A DNA stretch of 22,904 bases from NCBI GenBank assembly GCA_002393195.1, contig DGIK01000196.1:1-22904 (forward strand). Direction: 5' to 3'. Both the position numbers and the translations under genes were made by a program. Under the pieces are notes generated by a model, which was not told the DNA's origin, did no database searches, and saw only the letters and a list, made by a program, of their open reading frames with translations. The first letter of the stretch is position 1, and every line of letters starts with the position of its first letter. The DNA comes from Bacteroidales bacterium UBA3824. GTDB taxonomy: Bacteria > Bacteroidota > Bacteroidia > Bacteroidales > UBA3824. Positions 8,100 through 16,181 of the stretch are shown in pieces.

Positions 8100-8122
8100 T
8101 GCATAATTCATAATTCATAATT
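8091..8122. repeat. Heptad tandem repeat after the UpxY-like gene
   Basis: AATGCAT twice, AATTCAT twice, then AATT, with exact 7-base periodicity and overlapping the stop codon at 8097-8099. Similar ATTCATA-type heptad runs occur between genes in many Bacteroidota. No hairpin of useful strength forms and no gene is encoded. Confidence 0.75.
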
Positions 8123-8144
8123 GGGCGTCCGCATCGAAAAAAGA

Positions 8145-8176
8145 TTTGGCAGTATTAAATAATTGTTTTATATTTG
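8145..8176 (+). promoter_or_regulatory. Internal promoter in front of cassette 1
   Basis: TTTG at 8145-8148, 20 bases, then TATATTTG at 8169-8176, a full consensus match 26 bases before the ATG at 8203. It can express the two unknown genes, and by read-through the flippase, independently of the upstream promoter. Confidence 0.75.
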
Positions 8177-8202
8177 CGAGCGTTAAACAATAATACAAGA
8201 TT

Positions 8203-8703
8203 ATGTTAGCGGAAAAGACAAAGACAAGGCAAAATTTTTATGTAAGATTCGAGAACACCAAAGAGAATCTTGCACTGCTTGCCTATTTGCAAACGCTAAA
8301 AAATCAAAAGTTTGTCGTTTTTAATTCTCCAACAGAGGTTACCAATTCCGAAAAAGAGCATATCAGATTAAATGCCGAAATAGACAAATTAAGCCAATTA
8401 AAAGCGGGCTGGGACGGTTTTGAGGCATTGAAACCAAATATAAATGCGATAAACCAAGCGGAAGCCATTGTGTCGATGCTATCCGAAAAAGTGTTGAAAT
8501 ACTGCGCTTTGTTTCCGTCAAACGATTCAAGTGTGTATTTGCAGGGCAACTTCCCGAAAGGTGGTTTCGCAGCATATTTTAACGGAGAACGTTTTTCATA
8601 CTTTTTGAAAGGTGAAAAATACAAAAGCTCTGCCGCCGATATTGAGTTGAACGACAAGATTATTTCAAAAATTGAAAATCAAATCTGCAAAAATTTAATA
8701 TGA
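8203..8703 (+). CDS. Unknown protein with GWDG motif, first gene of cassette 1
   Basis: A 166-residue soluble protein. Residues 1-45 are basic and mixed, 50-65 are helical, followed by LKAGWDGFEALKP (67-79), a motif I recognise from a widespread family of small uncharacterised proteins. Residues about 97-165 form a beta-rich C-terminal domain (ALFPSNDSSVYLQ, FSYFLKGEKYKSS, then a final amphipathic helix). This part aligns by eye with residues 194-264 of the Panacea-domain protein at 20191: both have P-x5-S-V/I near the start, a central G-E/D-x-(F/M)-S-Y/W-Y/F, then Y-K-S and a terminal K-N-L. It overlaps the next gene by four bases (ATGA), so the pair is translationally coupled. No function is known; an antitoxin-like or sensor role is inference from the pairing. 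Confidence 0.8.
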   Translation: MLAEKTKTRQNFYVRFENTKENLALLAYLQTLKNQKFVVFNSPTEVTNSEKEHIRLNAEIDKLSQLKAGWDGFEALKPNINAINQAEAIVSMLSEKVLKYCALFPSNDSSVYLQGNFPKGGFAAYFNGERFSYFLKGEKYKSSAADIELNDKIISKIENQICKNLI

Positions 8704-9182
8704 GGACAACCCCTGAAATAGATTACGATGCAGATAAGATTGGCAGCGAGGAGACATTAATTCGTCTGCTATGCTCTCCGTTATTTTACAATGAACAGAC
8801 TAAACAGGTAAACATTGATGCGTTTGATTTGCGGATGTTAGGCAAACGCCCCGAAACATACGTATCTCTCGGCAGAAAATCTGAACTTTTAGACGAGGAT
8901 AAATACAAACAATTTATTGAAAAAGGTTTTCGCATTTGGAATAGTAAGAAAACAGATAAATATTACGGGTACGGCGAATTTCAAAGTTCTCAGGCATTGT
9001 CAATAAGCGACGCTATCGAAATCAATCCATTAAAAGGAGACGACAAGGCACACGTTGGAATGTTTTATGCCAAAAACGACAAAGAATATTTTGCCGGACC
9101 ACTGCCCAAAAATAACCCCGAAATTTTGGAAATGCTTTATGACTTAGCACAAATGCTGAGCAATAAAGTAACGAAGATATGA
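8700..9182 (+). CDS. Unknown protein with R-x4-P-x-F and KAH motifs, second gene of cassette 1
   Basis: A 160-residue soluble protein without signal peptide or membrane helix. RLLCSPLF (22-29), AFDLR (41-45) and a late DKAHVGM (115-121) can be lined up with RWVFCPRF (12-19), FIFLR (30-34) and HAHAEI (106-111) of the gene at 20991, in the same order and with similar spacing. I therefore regard the two as homologous. The invariant Arg and His could be catalytic or binding residues, but no fold is recognised. It overlaps the preceding unknown gene and the following wzx-like gene by four bases each. It occupies the region where upxZ sits in Bacteroides fragilis capsule loci but does not resemble UpxZ. 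Confidence 0.8.
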   Translation: MRTTPEIDYDADKIGSEETLIRLLCSPLFYNEQTKQVNIDAFDLRMLGKRPETYVSLGRKSELLDEDKYKQFIEKGFRIWNSKKTDKYYGYGEFQSSQALSISDAIEINPLKGDDKAHVGMFYAKNDKEYFAGPLPKNNPEILEMLYDLAQMLSNKVTKI

Positions 9183-10717
9183 CATCATCATCTTCTAATA
9201 CTACAAGAATAGCGAAAAATACGCTGCTTCTATATTTCCGTATGCTCCTGACGATGGGAGTGTCGCTGTACACAAGTCGCGTGATACTCAACGCATTGGG
9301 AGTAGAAGATTACGGAATCTATAACGTTGTTGGCGGAGTGGTGGCGATGTTCGGAATATTAAGCGGCTCACTATCAAGCGCAATAAGCAGATTCATAACA
9401 TTTGAACTCGGCAAGGGAGATATTGACAAACTTAAAAGAATATTTTGCACATCAGTAAACATCCAAGTAATTCTAATTGCGATAATTACCATTTTGATGG
9501 AGACCATAGGCATTTGGTTTCTTAACAACAAAATGGTAATTCCCGAAGGAAGACTTGCCGCCGCAAATTGGGTGTTTCAATTTTCAGTAATAACATTTGC
9601 ACTTAACCTTCTTAGCGTACCTTACAATGCCGTAATCATCGCCCACGAAAAAATGTCGGCGTTTGCATACATAAGCATAGTTGATGTCACGCTGAAACTA
9701 ATTGTTGCGTTTATAATTGCTTATAATCCATTTGACAAACTCGTTTATTACGGATTGCTGATAATGATTGTGGGATTGATTAACCGAATGATGTATGCGA
9801 TATATAGCAAAAGGCATTTTGAGGAGGCAACTTACAGGTTCGTTTTTGACAAAGGATTGATGAAGGAGATGTTTGGATTTGCGGGGTGGAGTATGTTCGG
9901 AACTTCTTCTGCAATTTTACGTGATCAAGGCGGTAATCTTTTAATCAACATTTATTTTGGCCCGGCTGTGAATGCAGCACGAGGTATTGCAATGCAGGTA
10001 AATACCGCCATTTTAAGTTTTGTTAACAGCTTTACGACGGCAGTAAATCCGCAAATTACAAAAAATTACGCCTCTGGAAATAAAGAATATATGCTGAAAC
10101 TCGCTTTTCAGAGTGCGAAATTTTCTTTTTTTATTATGTGGATTATTTCGTTGCCAATACTAATAACGACACCGTTTTTATTGAATCTATGGTTAGTGGA
10201 TGTGCCAGAACATACTGTTAATTTTGTAAGATTGGTAGTTGTATTTTCAATGAGTGAAGTGTTACAAAACTCGTTAATCACCATGCTTTTAGCCACAGGC
10301 AAAATAAAAACATATCAATTGATTTTAGGAAGTTGTCAAATGTTGAATTTGCCTATAAGTTGGTTTTGCTTATACCTTGGAATGGCATCAGAAATTGTTT
10401 TTGTCATAGCAATAATCATATCAATTGTTTGTGAAATGATACGGGTTTTTATGGCACAAAAAATGGTTGGCTTACCAGCACGCCGTTTTTTGATAAACGT
10501 TTATTTTAGGGTGTTGGTTGTTGCGATACTATCTATAATTGCTCCTTTTTTTATTGGATTTAGATTTGATGAACTAACAATTGTTCCTTTTGTGATTCTT
10601 GCCGTAATTTCTGTAATAAGTGCTATGACATTCATATATTTTGTTGGTTGCGACAAACACGACAAAGTTGTTATAGCGACACAATTCGTCAAAATAAAAA
10701 ACAAATTTTTTAGATGA
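9179..10717 (+). CDS. wzx: Wzx-type polysaccharide flippase
   Basis: A 512-residue integral membrane protein with about 12-14 hydrophobic segments across its whole length. The start matches the Wzx/RfbX (MATE-like) family: RIAKNTLLLYFRMLLTMGVS, then TSRVILNALGVEDYGIYNVVG. The family moves undecaprenyl-pyrophosphate-linked repeat units across the inner membrane for polymerisation by Wzy; a wzy-like gene lies at 13097. It begins four bases inside the stop of the cassette gene before it, and the next gene starts four bases inside its own stop. The sequence is AT-rich, as usual for these genes. The exact sugar substrate cannot be told. Confidence 0.9.
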   Translation: MTSSSSNTTRIAKNTLLLYFRMLLTMGVSLYTSRVILNALGVEDYGIYNVVGGVVAMFGILSGSLSSAISRFITFELGKGDIDKLKRIFCTSVNIQVILIAIITILMETIGIWFLNNKMVIPEGRLAAANWVFQFSVITFALNLLSVPYNAVIIAHEKMSAFAYISIVDVTLKLIVAFIIAYNPFDKLVYYGLLIMIVGLINRMMYAIYSKRHFEEATYRFVFDKGLMKEMFGFAGWSMFGTSSAILRDQGGNLLINIYFGPAVNAARGIAMQVNTAILSFVNSFTTAVNPQITKNYASGNKEYMLKLAFQSAKFSFFIMWIISLPILITTPFLLNLWLVDVPEHTVNFVRLVVVFSMSEVLQNSLITMLLATGKIKTYQLILGSCQMLNLPISWFCLYLGMASEIVFVIAIIISIVCEMIRVFMAQKMVGLPARRFLINVYFRVLVVAILSIIAPFFIGFRFDELTIVPFVILAVISVISAMTFIYFVGCDKHDKVVIATQFVKIKNKFFR

Positions 10718-11925
10718 TTGACATAAAAGACAAGCACGATTGCTGTGGTTGCACGGCGTGTTCAAGTGTCTGTCCGCAAAAGGCTATTACTATGAAGCCT
10801 GACGACCTTGGGTTTCTGTATCCTAAAGTTGATAAAACAAAATGTACAAATTGTGGGTTGTGCGACAAGGTTTGTGCATTCAATGATAATTACGACAAGT
10901 CATTAAACATTTCTGAACCAATTGCATACGCTGCAAGACACAAGAATATGCCTGAAATGATGAAAAGTCGTAGCGGTGGAGCATTTGCTGTTTTGTCTGA
11001 TTATATATTGGGAAATGGAGGTGTCGTTTACGGTGCAGGTTACGAGGGGCACTTTGTTGTTAAACATAAGCGAGCTACCACAAAAGAAGAAAGAGATGAA
11101 TTTCGTGGTTCAAAATATGTACAAAGCGATTTATCTGGGATTTTCCAACAGATAAAAGAGGACTTAAAAGAAGGGCTGAATGTGTTGTTTTCTGGGACAC
11201 CGTGTCAAACAGCGGGTCTCAATTCTTTTATAGGAAAAGCATTGAGACAAAATTTGTATCTTGTTGACATTATTTGTCATGGTGTTCCTGGGGCATACGT
11301 ATGGCGAGATTATCTAGCATATCTTGAAAAAAATTACAAAAAAGAAATAATTACAGTAAATTTTAGAGACAAAGAGCGTTTCGGATGGAAAACACACTTT
11401 GAAACGATTAGTTTCAAAGGATTTGACACTCCAAAAAGTTTTGACAATTATGCATACATATTCAATTCCTGTGCAACGTATAGGCTATCATGTGGAATTT
11501 GCCATTATACGAATTTAGTCAGACCTTCTGATATAACTATTGGCGATTTTTGGGGCATAGAACGCATAGATTCAGAATTCGGTGCGGACAACAAAGGTTG
11601 TTCTCTTGTGTTGTGCAATACAGAAAAAGGAAAAAAATTTTTTGAAATTGTAAAACATCAAATGAACACTATCAATGCTCAACTGAAAAACGTTATGCAA
11701 CACAATTTGTATAAACCAGCACTTTTGCCAAAATATAGGATAGATTTAGAAAATGACTATTCAAAACTCGGTTTTGAAAAAACGATGAAGAAATATGGAT
11801 TGCTTGGAATAAAGAAATCAATAATAATTGAAAAGAAACAAGCAAAGCGTTTTGTCAAGAAAGTAATTAAAAACGTCTTTGGCGAAAAAGCTGTTGAAAA
11901 GGTTAAAAAAATTATAAAAGTATAA
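10714..11925 (+). CDS. FrhB-like iron-sulfur oxidoreductase (coenzyme F420 hydrogenase/dehydrogenase beta-subunit family)
   Basis: A 403-residue protein. The N-terminus holds two ferredoxin-type 4Fe-4S clusters: cysteines 10/11, 13, 16 and 20, followed by 44, 47, 50 and 54 (CTNCGLCDKVC). The rest matches the FrhB/FdhB C-terminal domain: SRSGGAFAVLSDYIL, FSGTPCQTAGL, VDIICHGVPG, and SDITIGDFWGI near the end. Family members in methanogens use F420, but this variant recurs beside pyruvyltransferases in bacterial polysaccharide loci, where its reaction is undefined; a redox step on a sugar or its pyruvyl ketal is possible. It overlaps wzx by four bases and the pyruvyltransferase by one (TAATG), suggesting tight coupling. 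Confidence 0.85.
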   Translation: MIDIKDKHDCCGCTACSSVCPQKAITMKPDDLGFLYPKVDKTKCTNCGLCDKVCAFNDNYDKSLNISEPIAYAARHKNMPEMMKSRSGGAFAVLSDYILGNGGVVYGAGYEGHFVVKHKRATTKEERDEFRGSKYVQSDLSGIFQQIKEDLKEGLNVLFSGTPCQTAGLNSFIGKALRQNLYLVDIICHGVPGAYVWRDYLAYLEKNYKKEIITVNFRDKERFGWKTHFETISFKGFDTPKSFDNYAYIFNSCATYRLSCGICHYTNLVRPSDITIGDFWGIERIDSEFGADNKGCSLVLCNTEKGKKFFEIVKHQMNTINAQLKNVMQHNLYKPALLPKYRIDLENDYSKLGFEKTMKKYGLLGIKKSIIIEKKQAKRFVKKVIKNVFGEKAVEKVKKIIKV

Positions 11926-13088
11926 TGTCACATCCTATAAAATACTTTTTTCCCATACATCTTGACGGAGGCAATCGCGGATGTGAGGCAATTGCAAAAG
12001 GGACAATAGATATATTCGGTTTTAAACAAGATGAATATATCGGCCTATGTACTGATGTTCAGTTGGATACAGAATTAGGATTAAATTCGATTTGCACTTT
12101 GCAAAAAAAGAACAAAATCGGATTGTTCAAAAGAGGAATTAACAAAATACGTCGAATATTGTGTGGTGATGCCGTTGCAAACCAAGCAAGGTATGAAATG
12201 GATTACGACAATTTTCTCCAACAAATTTCTCCTTCTGATGTTTGTCTGATAACAGGCGGTGATATGTTGTGTTATGGCAACAATCAACTGAACTATATCG
12301 TTAATAAGCTTTCAGCGCAAAAGAAATCCGTTGTACTGTGGGGATGTTCTTTCGGCAAGGAAAACCTAACTCCTGAAAAACAGGAAACATTGACAAAATT
12401 CACGGCGATTACAGCAAGGGAAAGTCTGACGTATGACTATCTGGTAAACGACTTGAAACTTAAAAATGTAAGTTTGTTTCCTGACCCTGCGTTTGTGTTG
12501 CAACCTTCGCCAATTGAACTACCCGAATATTTTGACGAAAATGTCGTTGGAATAAATATCAGCAATTTTGTCAACAAAGATTCTATGAAAGCGAACGTTT
12601 TCTTTCGACACTTTACTGATTTAATTGATTATGTGCTCAATAATACTGAATCGACTATCGTGTTGATACCGCACGTGTTTTGGCACGGTCAAGATGATAG
12701 GGAAGTGTGCAATATGGTAAAAGAAAGGTTTGCAGCAAACAATCGTGTAAAAATATTTGATGCCGAGCATCTTAATTATTGTCAAATACGATACGTAATA
12801 TCCCAATGTGTATGTTTCATTGGAGCTCGTACTCATTCAATGATTTCTGCATATTCCACTTGTACGCCAGCGTTAGCGTTGGGCTACTCTATAAAATCCA
12901 AGGGTATAGCCAAGGATTTGGGATTAGATGAAAGATTGGTTGTCGATTATCGGTCGGTAACTAGCGCCGATGATTTGAAAGAGAGATTCAAGTATCTTGT
13001 TGACAATAAGGAGACAATAAAAAAACATTTGGAAACAATAATGCCGGAGTATGTCAAGAAGGCGTATGAGGCGAGAATGATTATCTAA
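11925..13088 (+). CDS. Polysaccharide pyruvyltransferase family protein (CsaB/WcaK-like)
   Basis: A 387-residue protein. The N-terminus has the family glycine-rich motif (FPIHLDGGNRGCEAIAKG, residues 10-27). Further on are ITGGDMLCYG, an ITARESLTYDYL segment, LFPDPAFVL, and the conserved IGARTHSMISA with its histidine, followed by ALALGYSIKSKGIAKDLG. Members transfer pyruvate from phosphoenolpyruvate to a sugar to form a ketal, which adds negative charge to a polymer. Some paralogues in capsule loci may act differently, so substrate is open. The start overlaps the FrhB-like stop by one base; the next gene follows after eight bases. Cytoplasmic, acting on lipid-linked or nucleotide-linked sugar. 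Confidence 0.85.
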   Translation: MSHPIKYFFPIHLDGGNRGCEAIAKGTIDIFGFKQDEYIGLCTDVQLDTELGLNSICTLQKKNKIGLFKRGINKIRRILCGDAVANQARYEMDYDNFLQQISPSDVCLITGGDMLCYGNNQLNYIVNKLSAQKKSVVLWGCSFGKENLTPEKQETLTKFTAITARESLTYDYLVNDLKLKNVSLFPDPAFVLQPSPIELPEYFDENVVGINISNFVNKDSMKANVFFRHFTDLIDYVLNNTESTIVLIPHVFWHGQDDREVCNMVKERFAANNRVKIFDAEHLNYCQIRYVISQCVCFIGARTHSMISAYSTCTPALALGYSIKSKGIAKDLGLDERLVVDYRSVTSADDLKERFKYLVDNKETIKKHLETIMPEYVKKAYEARMII

Positions 13089-13096
13089 ATAATTAT

Positions 13097-14359
13097 ATGT
13101 TAAGCAATATCTATATTGGTATTTATGCCTTATTATGGATTTTCATTACAGTTTTGTATATTTACAAGACCAAAACAATTGGCATTGGAGGTTTATTACT
13201 TATAATCTATTCCGTATCATCATTAGCTTCAATATTCTACTTCAATGCTTTGGATGGCGTATTACATGGAAATATGATATCCATTGAATTTGCACCATTA
13301 ATTTTTTTGTTTATTTGCTTGAATATATGTATGTTACCTATATATATACATTCTAAACAACTTGCAAAATTAAAAGTAAGAAGAGAATCTTCGAGGATAA
13401 TGTCATTTTTTAAAATATTGTTGACAATACTTGCTCCAATAATTATTGAAGCTTTTTTGGAAATGTTGTATGTCGCTTCAAAAATTAATCCTAATGAATT
13501 GTCTGACATATATGAATCTGAAAATAGGAATATTGTATTTCCATTTGTTGGAGAATATACGACAGGTATATGTAAACGATTGCAATTTATTTGGCCCATC
13601 TTTTTTTTCGTTTTCTTGGAAAACAAGAAAGACAGAATCTATGCTTTTTTGGCATTAATGGCTTATTTTGTAATTGTTTTGTATTCTTATGCTAATGCAG
13701 GTAGGGTTGGAATTGTAAAGTTAATTTTTACATTCATTCTTGTATTTATTCTATTTAGAAACAATATAGATACTGTAATGCGTAAAAAAATATTAAAACG
13801 AGGGTTAATAATATTTTTATTTTTCGTTCTGATGCTCGGATTAATTACCGTTTCAAGATATGGAGCATCAAATATGAGGTTGGATATTGTCGCATGGATA
13901 AGTTTATATTTAGGAGAAGCCCCCATTAACTTTTCTCAATATCTATGGACAGTGAATAACACAATGGAAGGAGACAACATGTTCAGTATGGCTAAAACAT
14001 TAATAGGAATGGATGCAATCACTGATTTGACTTTACGTCGAGAACATTGGACATCGATTTTAGGAATACCCAATAACATTTTTTATTCATGGATTGGTGA
14101 TGTATATTTAGATATCGGAAGAAGTTTGACTTTATTTTTCTGTGTTGTGTTCTGTTTCTGTTTAGAAATGTATATTCGAAAAATTATGCAACAGAAATCT
14201 TATAATTTATTTTCTATCTTAATAATGTCTATGATTCTGTTGGTTTTTATGTTTGGATTTATGTATTTCCCATACAAAGTATATGGCTTTCAGATTCTTA
14301 TTGTGTCTAATGTTGTTTTTCTCCTTATTTGTCAATTTATTAATCGAAAGTATAAATAA
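13097..14359 (+). CDS. wzy: Wzy-type oligosaccharide repeat-unit polymerase
   Basis: A 420-residue integral membrane protein with about ten hydrophobic segments. A longer hydrophilic stretch at about residues 255-330 would be the large periplasmic loop typical of Wzy (it includes YLGEAPINF and NIFYSWIGDVYLDIGRS). Sequence conservation in this family is low; the call rests on topology, the Y-x-D-x-G motif after the loop and the presence of a wzx-like gene in the same operon. Wzy joins repeat units on the periplasmic face. This is the most AT-rich gene of the window, a usual feature of polymerase genes exchanged between strains. The start ATG lies eight bases after the pyruvyltransferase stop. 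Confidence 0.82.
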   Translation: MLSNIYIGIYALLWIFITVLYIYKTKTIGIGGLLLIIYSVSSLASIFYFNALDGVLHGNMISIEFAPLIFLFICLNICMLPIYIHSKQLAKLKVRRESSRIMSFFKILLTILAPIIIEAFLEMLYVASKINPNELSDIYESENRNIVFPFVGEYTTGICKRLQFIWPIFFFVFLENKKDRIYAFLALMAYFVIVLYSYANAGRVGIVKLIFTFILVFILFRNNIDTVMRKKILKRGLIIFLFFVLMLGLITVSRYGASNMRLDIVAWISLYLGEAPINFSQYLWTVNNTMEGDNMFSMAKTLIGMDAITDLTLRREHWTSILGIPNNIFYSWIGDVYLDIGRSLTLFFCVVFCFCLEMYIRKIMQQKSYNLFSILIMSMILLVFMFGFMYFPYKVYGFQILIVSNVVFLLICQFINRKYK

Positions 14360-14377
14360 TTTCATAAATTATCAACT

Positions 14378-15472
14378 ATGAGCAAACCGAAAATTATTGC
14401 CTTCTATCTGCCACAGTTTTATCCCGTCGAAATCAATGACAAATTGTACGGCAAGGGGTTTACTGAGTGGAGAAATGTTGCAAATGCGAAACGATTGTAT
14501 CCTGGTCATTACCAGCCTCATATTCCAGCTGATTTGGGGTTTTATGATTTACGTGTTGACGAAACGCGTGAGGCTCAAGCAAAATTGGCCAAAGAACATG
14601 GTGTTTATGGCTTTTGCTATTGGCATTATTGGCTTGGAAATGGTGTGGAATTCTTGGAAAAACCAGTTCAAGCAATCATGCGAACAAGAAAACCTGATTT
14701 TCCATTCTGTCTTGCATGGGCTAATCACGACTGGAAATCAAATGCGTTTTTCGCCAGGAATGCCAAAACCGTAATAAAACAAGAGTATCCTGGTGAAGAT
14801 GACTATGTAAAGCATTTTTACTCCGTTCTGCCGTGTTTCAAGGACGAGCGTTACATCAAGGTGGACGGTAAGCCTGTTTTTATGATTTATCAACCCACTG
14901 TTCATAAAGATATACCTATTCTTATCAACTTATGGCGTAAGTTGGCAATTGAAAATGGGCTGGAAGGGATGTACTTCATTGGACATTTGAACAATGATGT
15001 TCAAGACGTTACGAAAAATGACGTGTGGTCTGTTGGTGTCGATGCAATAAATACAGAAAACATACATACGTGGATGAAACATCGTTCGAAATTCAGGTAC
15101 TATTTCTTCAGGATATTTGAAAAAATTTTTAATTTTCCTCGAATCATTCCCTATAAAAAAGCGTTAAAGTATTTTATTGCTGATGATGTAAGGGAAGAAG
15201 ACATATTTCCATCAGTAATTCCAAACTGGGATAATACGCCAAGAAGGAAAGGCAATGGTGTCGTCTTCACAGGCTCTTCCCCCGATTTGTTCAAAGAACA
15301 CTTGCAAAATACGCTAAATGTGATTAAGGACAAACCTGACAATCGGCAAATAATATTTCTCAAAAGTTGGAACGAATGGGCTGAAGGCAACTATGTTGAG
15401 CCTGATATGAAATATGGATTGGGTTACCTTGAAGCAATCAGAGATGTATTATCAGAATATGGCAAACACTAA
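14378..15472 (+). CDS. WbsX-like protein (glycoside hydrolase 99-like domain)
   Basis: A 364-residue soluble protein that fits the WbsX/GH99-like family along its length: IIAFYLPQFYPVEIND near the N-terminus, GKGFTEWRNVANAK, GVYGFCYWHYWLGNG, and FPFCLAWANHDW, then KSWNEWAEGNYVEPD near the end. The family is found in O-antigen and capsule loci and is annotated either as glycosyltransferase or as endo-mannosidase-like; no reaction is firmly assigned for this subgroup. There is no signal peptide, so a cytoplasmic transfer or trimming role on the growing repeat unit is more likely than degradation outside the cell. Its last 14 bases overlap the next gene in another frame. Confidence 0.85.
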   Translation: MSKPKIIAFYLPQFYPVEINDKLYGKGFTEWRNVANAKRLYPGHYQPHIPADLGFYDLRVDETREAQAKLAKEHGVYGFCYWHYWLGNGVEFLEKPVQAIMRTRKPDFPFCLAWANHDWKSNAFFARNAKTVIKQEYPGEDDYVKHFYSVLPCFKDERYIKVDGKPVFMIYQPTVHKDIPILINLWRKLAIENGLEGMYFIGHLNNDVQDVTKNDVWSVGVDAINTENIHTWMKHRSKFRYYFFRIFEKIFNFPRIIPYKKALKYFIADDVREEDIFPSVIPNWDNTPRRKGNGVVFTGSSPDLFKEHLQNTLNVIKDKPDNRQIIFLKSWNEWAEGNYVEPDMKYGLGYLEAIRDVLSEYGKH

Positions 15473-16181
15473 CGCCCTCATCTTTGCCGGTGGCGTTGGC
15501 AACCGCATGAACTCGCTTGCCAAGCCTAAACAGTTTCTCCAACTTTACGGCAAAGAAATCATCATACATACTTTGGAGAATTTTCAGAACAACCCGAATA
15601 TCGACGGCATTGTCGTGGTCTGCAAGGACAATTGGATTGACTATCTGAAAAAGCTCCTCAAAAAATACGACGTCGATAAGGTGAAATGGATTGTGCCTGG
15701 CGGAGAAACTGGTCAACTCTCAATTTACAACGGACTTTGCAAACTTGAAAAACACACCGAAGAAGATTCGATAGTTTTGGTGCACGACGGCGTAAGACCT
15801 TTCGTTAGCGACAAACTGATAGATGACTGCATTGAAAGTGTCAAAAAGTTTGGATCGGCTATAACAGTTGTTCCTGCAATTGAAACGATTGTATCAATCG
15901 AGAATGGTGAAATTCAGACTATTACTGACCGTAGCAAATGTTATCATGCAAAAGCTCCGCAATGCTTCATTCTTGGTGAACTCATTGCTGCACATCGCAA
16001 AGCGTTGCAAGAAAATCTTACCAATATGATTGATTCTGCCTCGTTGATGAAATACTATGGACATTCATTGCACACTGTTTCTGGCAATTACGACAACATC
16101 AAAATCACTACACCGACAGATTTCTACACGTCACGTGCGTTGTATGAAGTCAGGGAAAATCAACAGATTTTTGGATTATGA
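15459..16181 (+). CDS. IspD/TarI-family cytidylyltransferase, probably for an alditol 5-phosphate
   Basis: A 240-residue protein started at the ATG at 15459, directly before NALIFAGGVGNRM; upstream in-frame codons lie inside the previous gene. The nucleotide-binding signature (AGGVGNR, residues 10-16) and KPKQF (22-26) are intact, as is VHDGVRPFV. Details such as IIIHTLENFQ and CKDNWIDYLKKLLKKY look more like TarI (ribitol-5-phosphate cytidylyltransferase) than like IspD of isoprenoid synthesis. It would use CTP and a polyol phosphate to give a CDP-alditol. The following SDR and CDP-glycerol-type transferase support this. Ribitol, glycerol or another alditol cannot be separated by sequence alone. 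It overlaps the next gene by four bases. Confidence 0.85.
   Translation: MANTNALIFAGGVGNRMNSLAKPKQFLQLYGKEIIIHTLENFQNNPNIDGIVVVCKDNWIDYLKKLLKKYDVDKVKWIVPGGETGQLSIYNGLCKLEKHTEEDSIVLVHDGVRPFVSDKLIDDCIESVKKFGSAITVVPAIETIVSIENGEIQTITDRSKCYHAKAPQCFILGELIAAHRKALQENLTNMIDSASLMKYYGHSLHTVSGNYDNIKITTPTDFYTSRALYEVRENQQIFGL

Noticed and set aside
8091..8122. CRISPR-like or regulatory direct repeat
   Set aside because: Units are only 7 bases with no spacers; this is the common Bacteroidota intergenic heptad repeat.
8203..9182. Reading one of the two small genes after the antiterminator as upxZ
   Set aside because: Position and size fit, but the sequences (GWDG motif; R-x4-P-x-F and KAH motifs) do not resemble UpxZ as I know it and instead match the second cassette.
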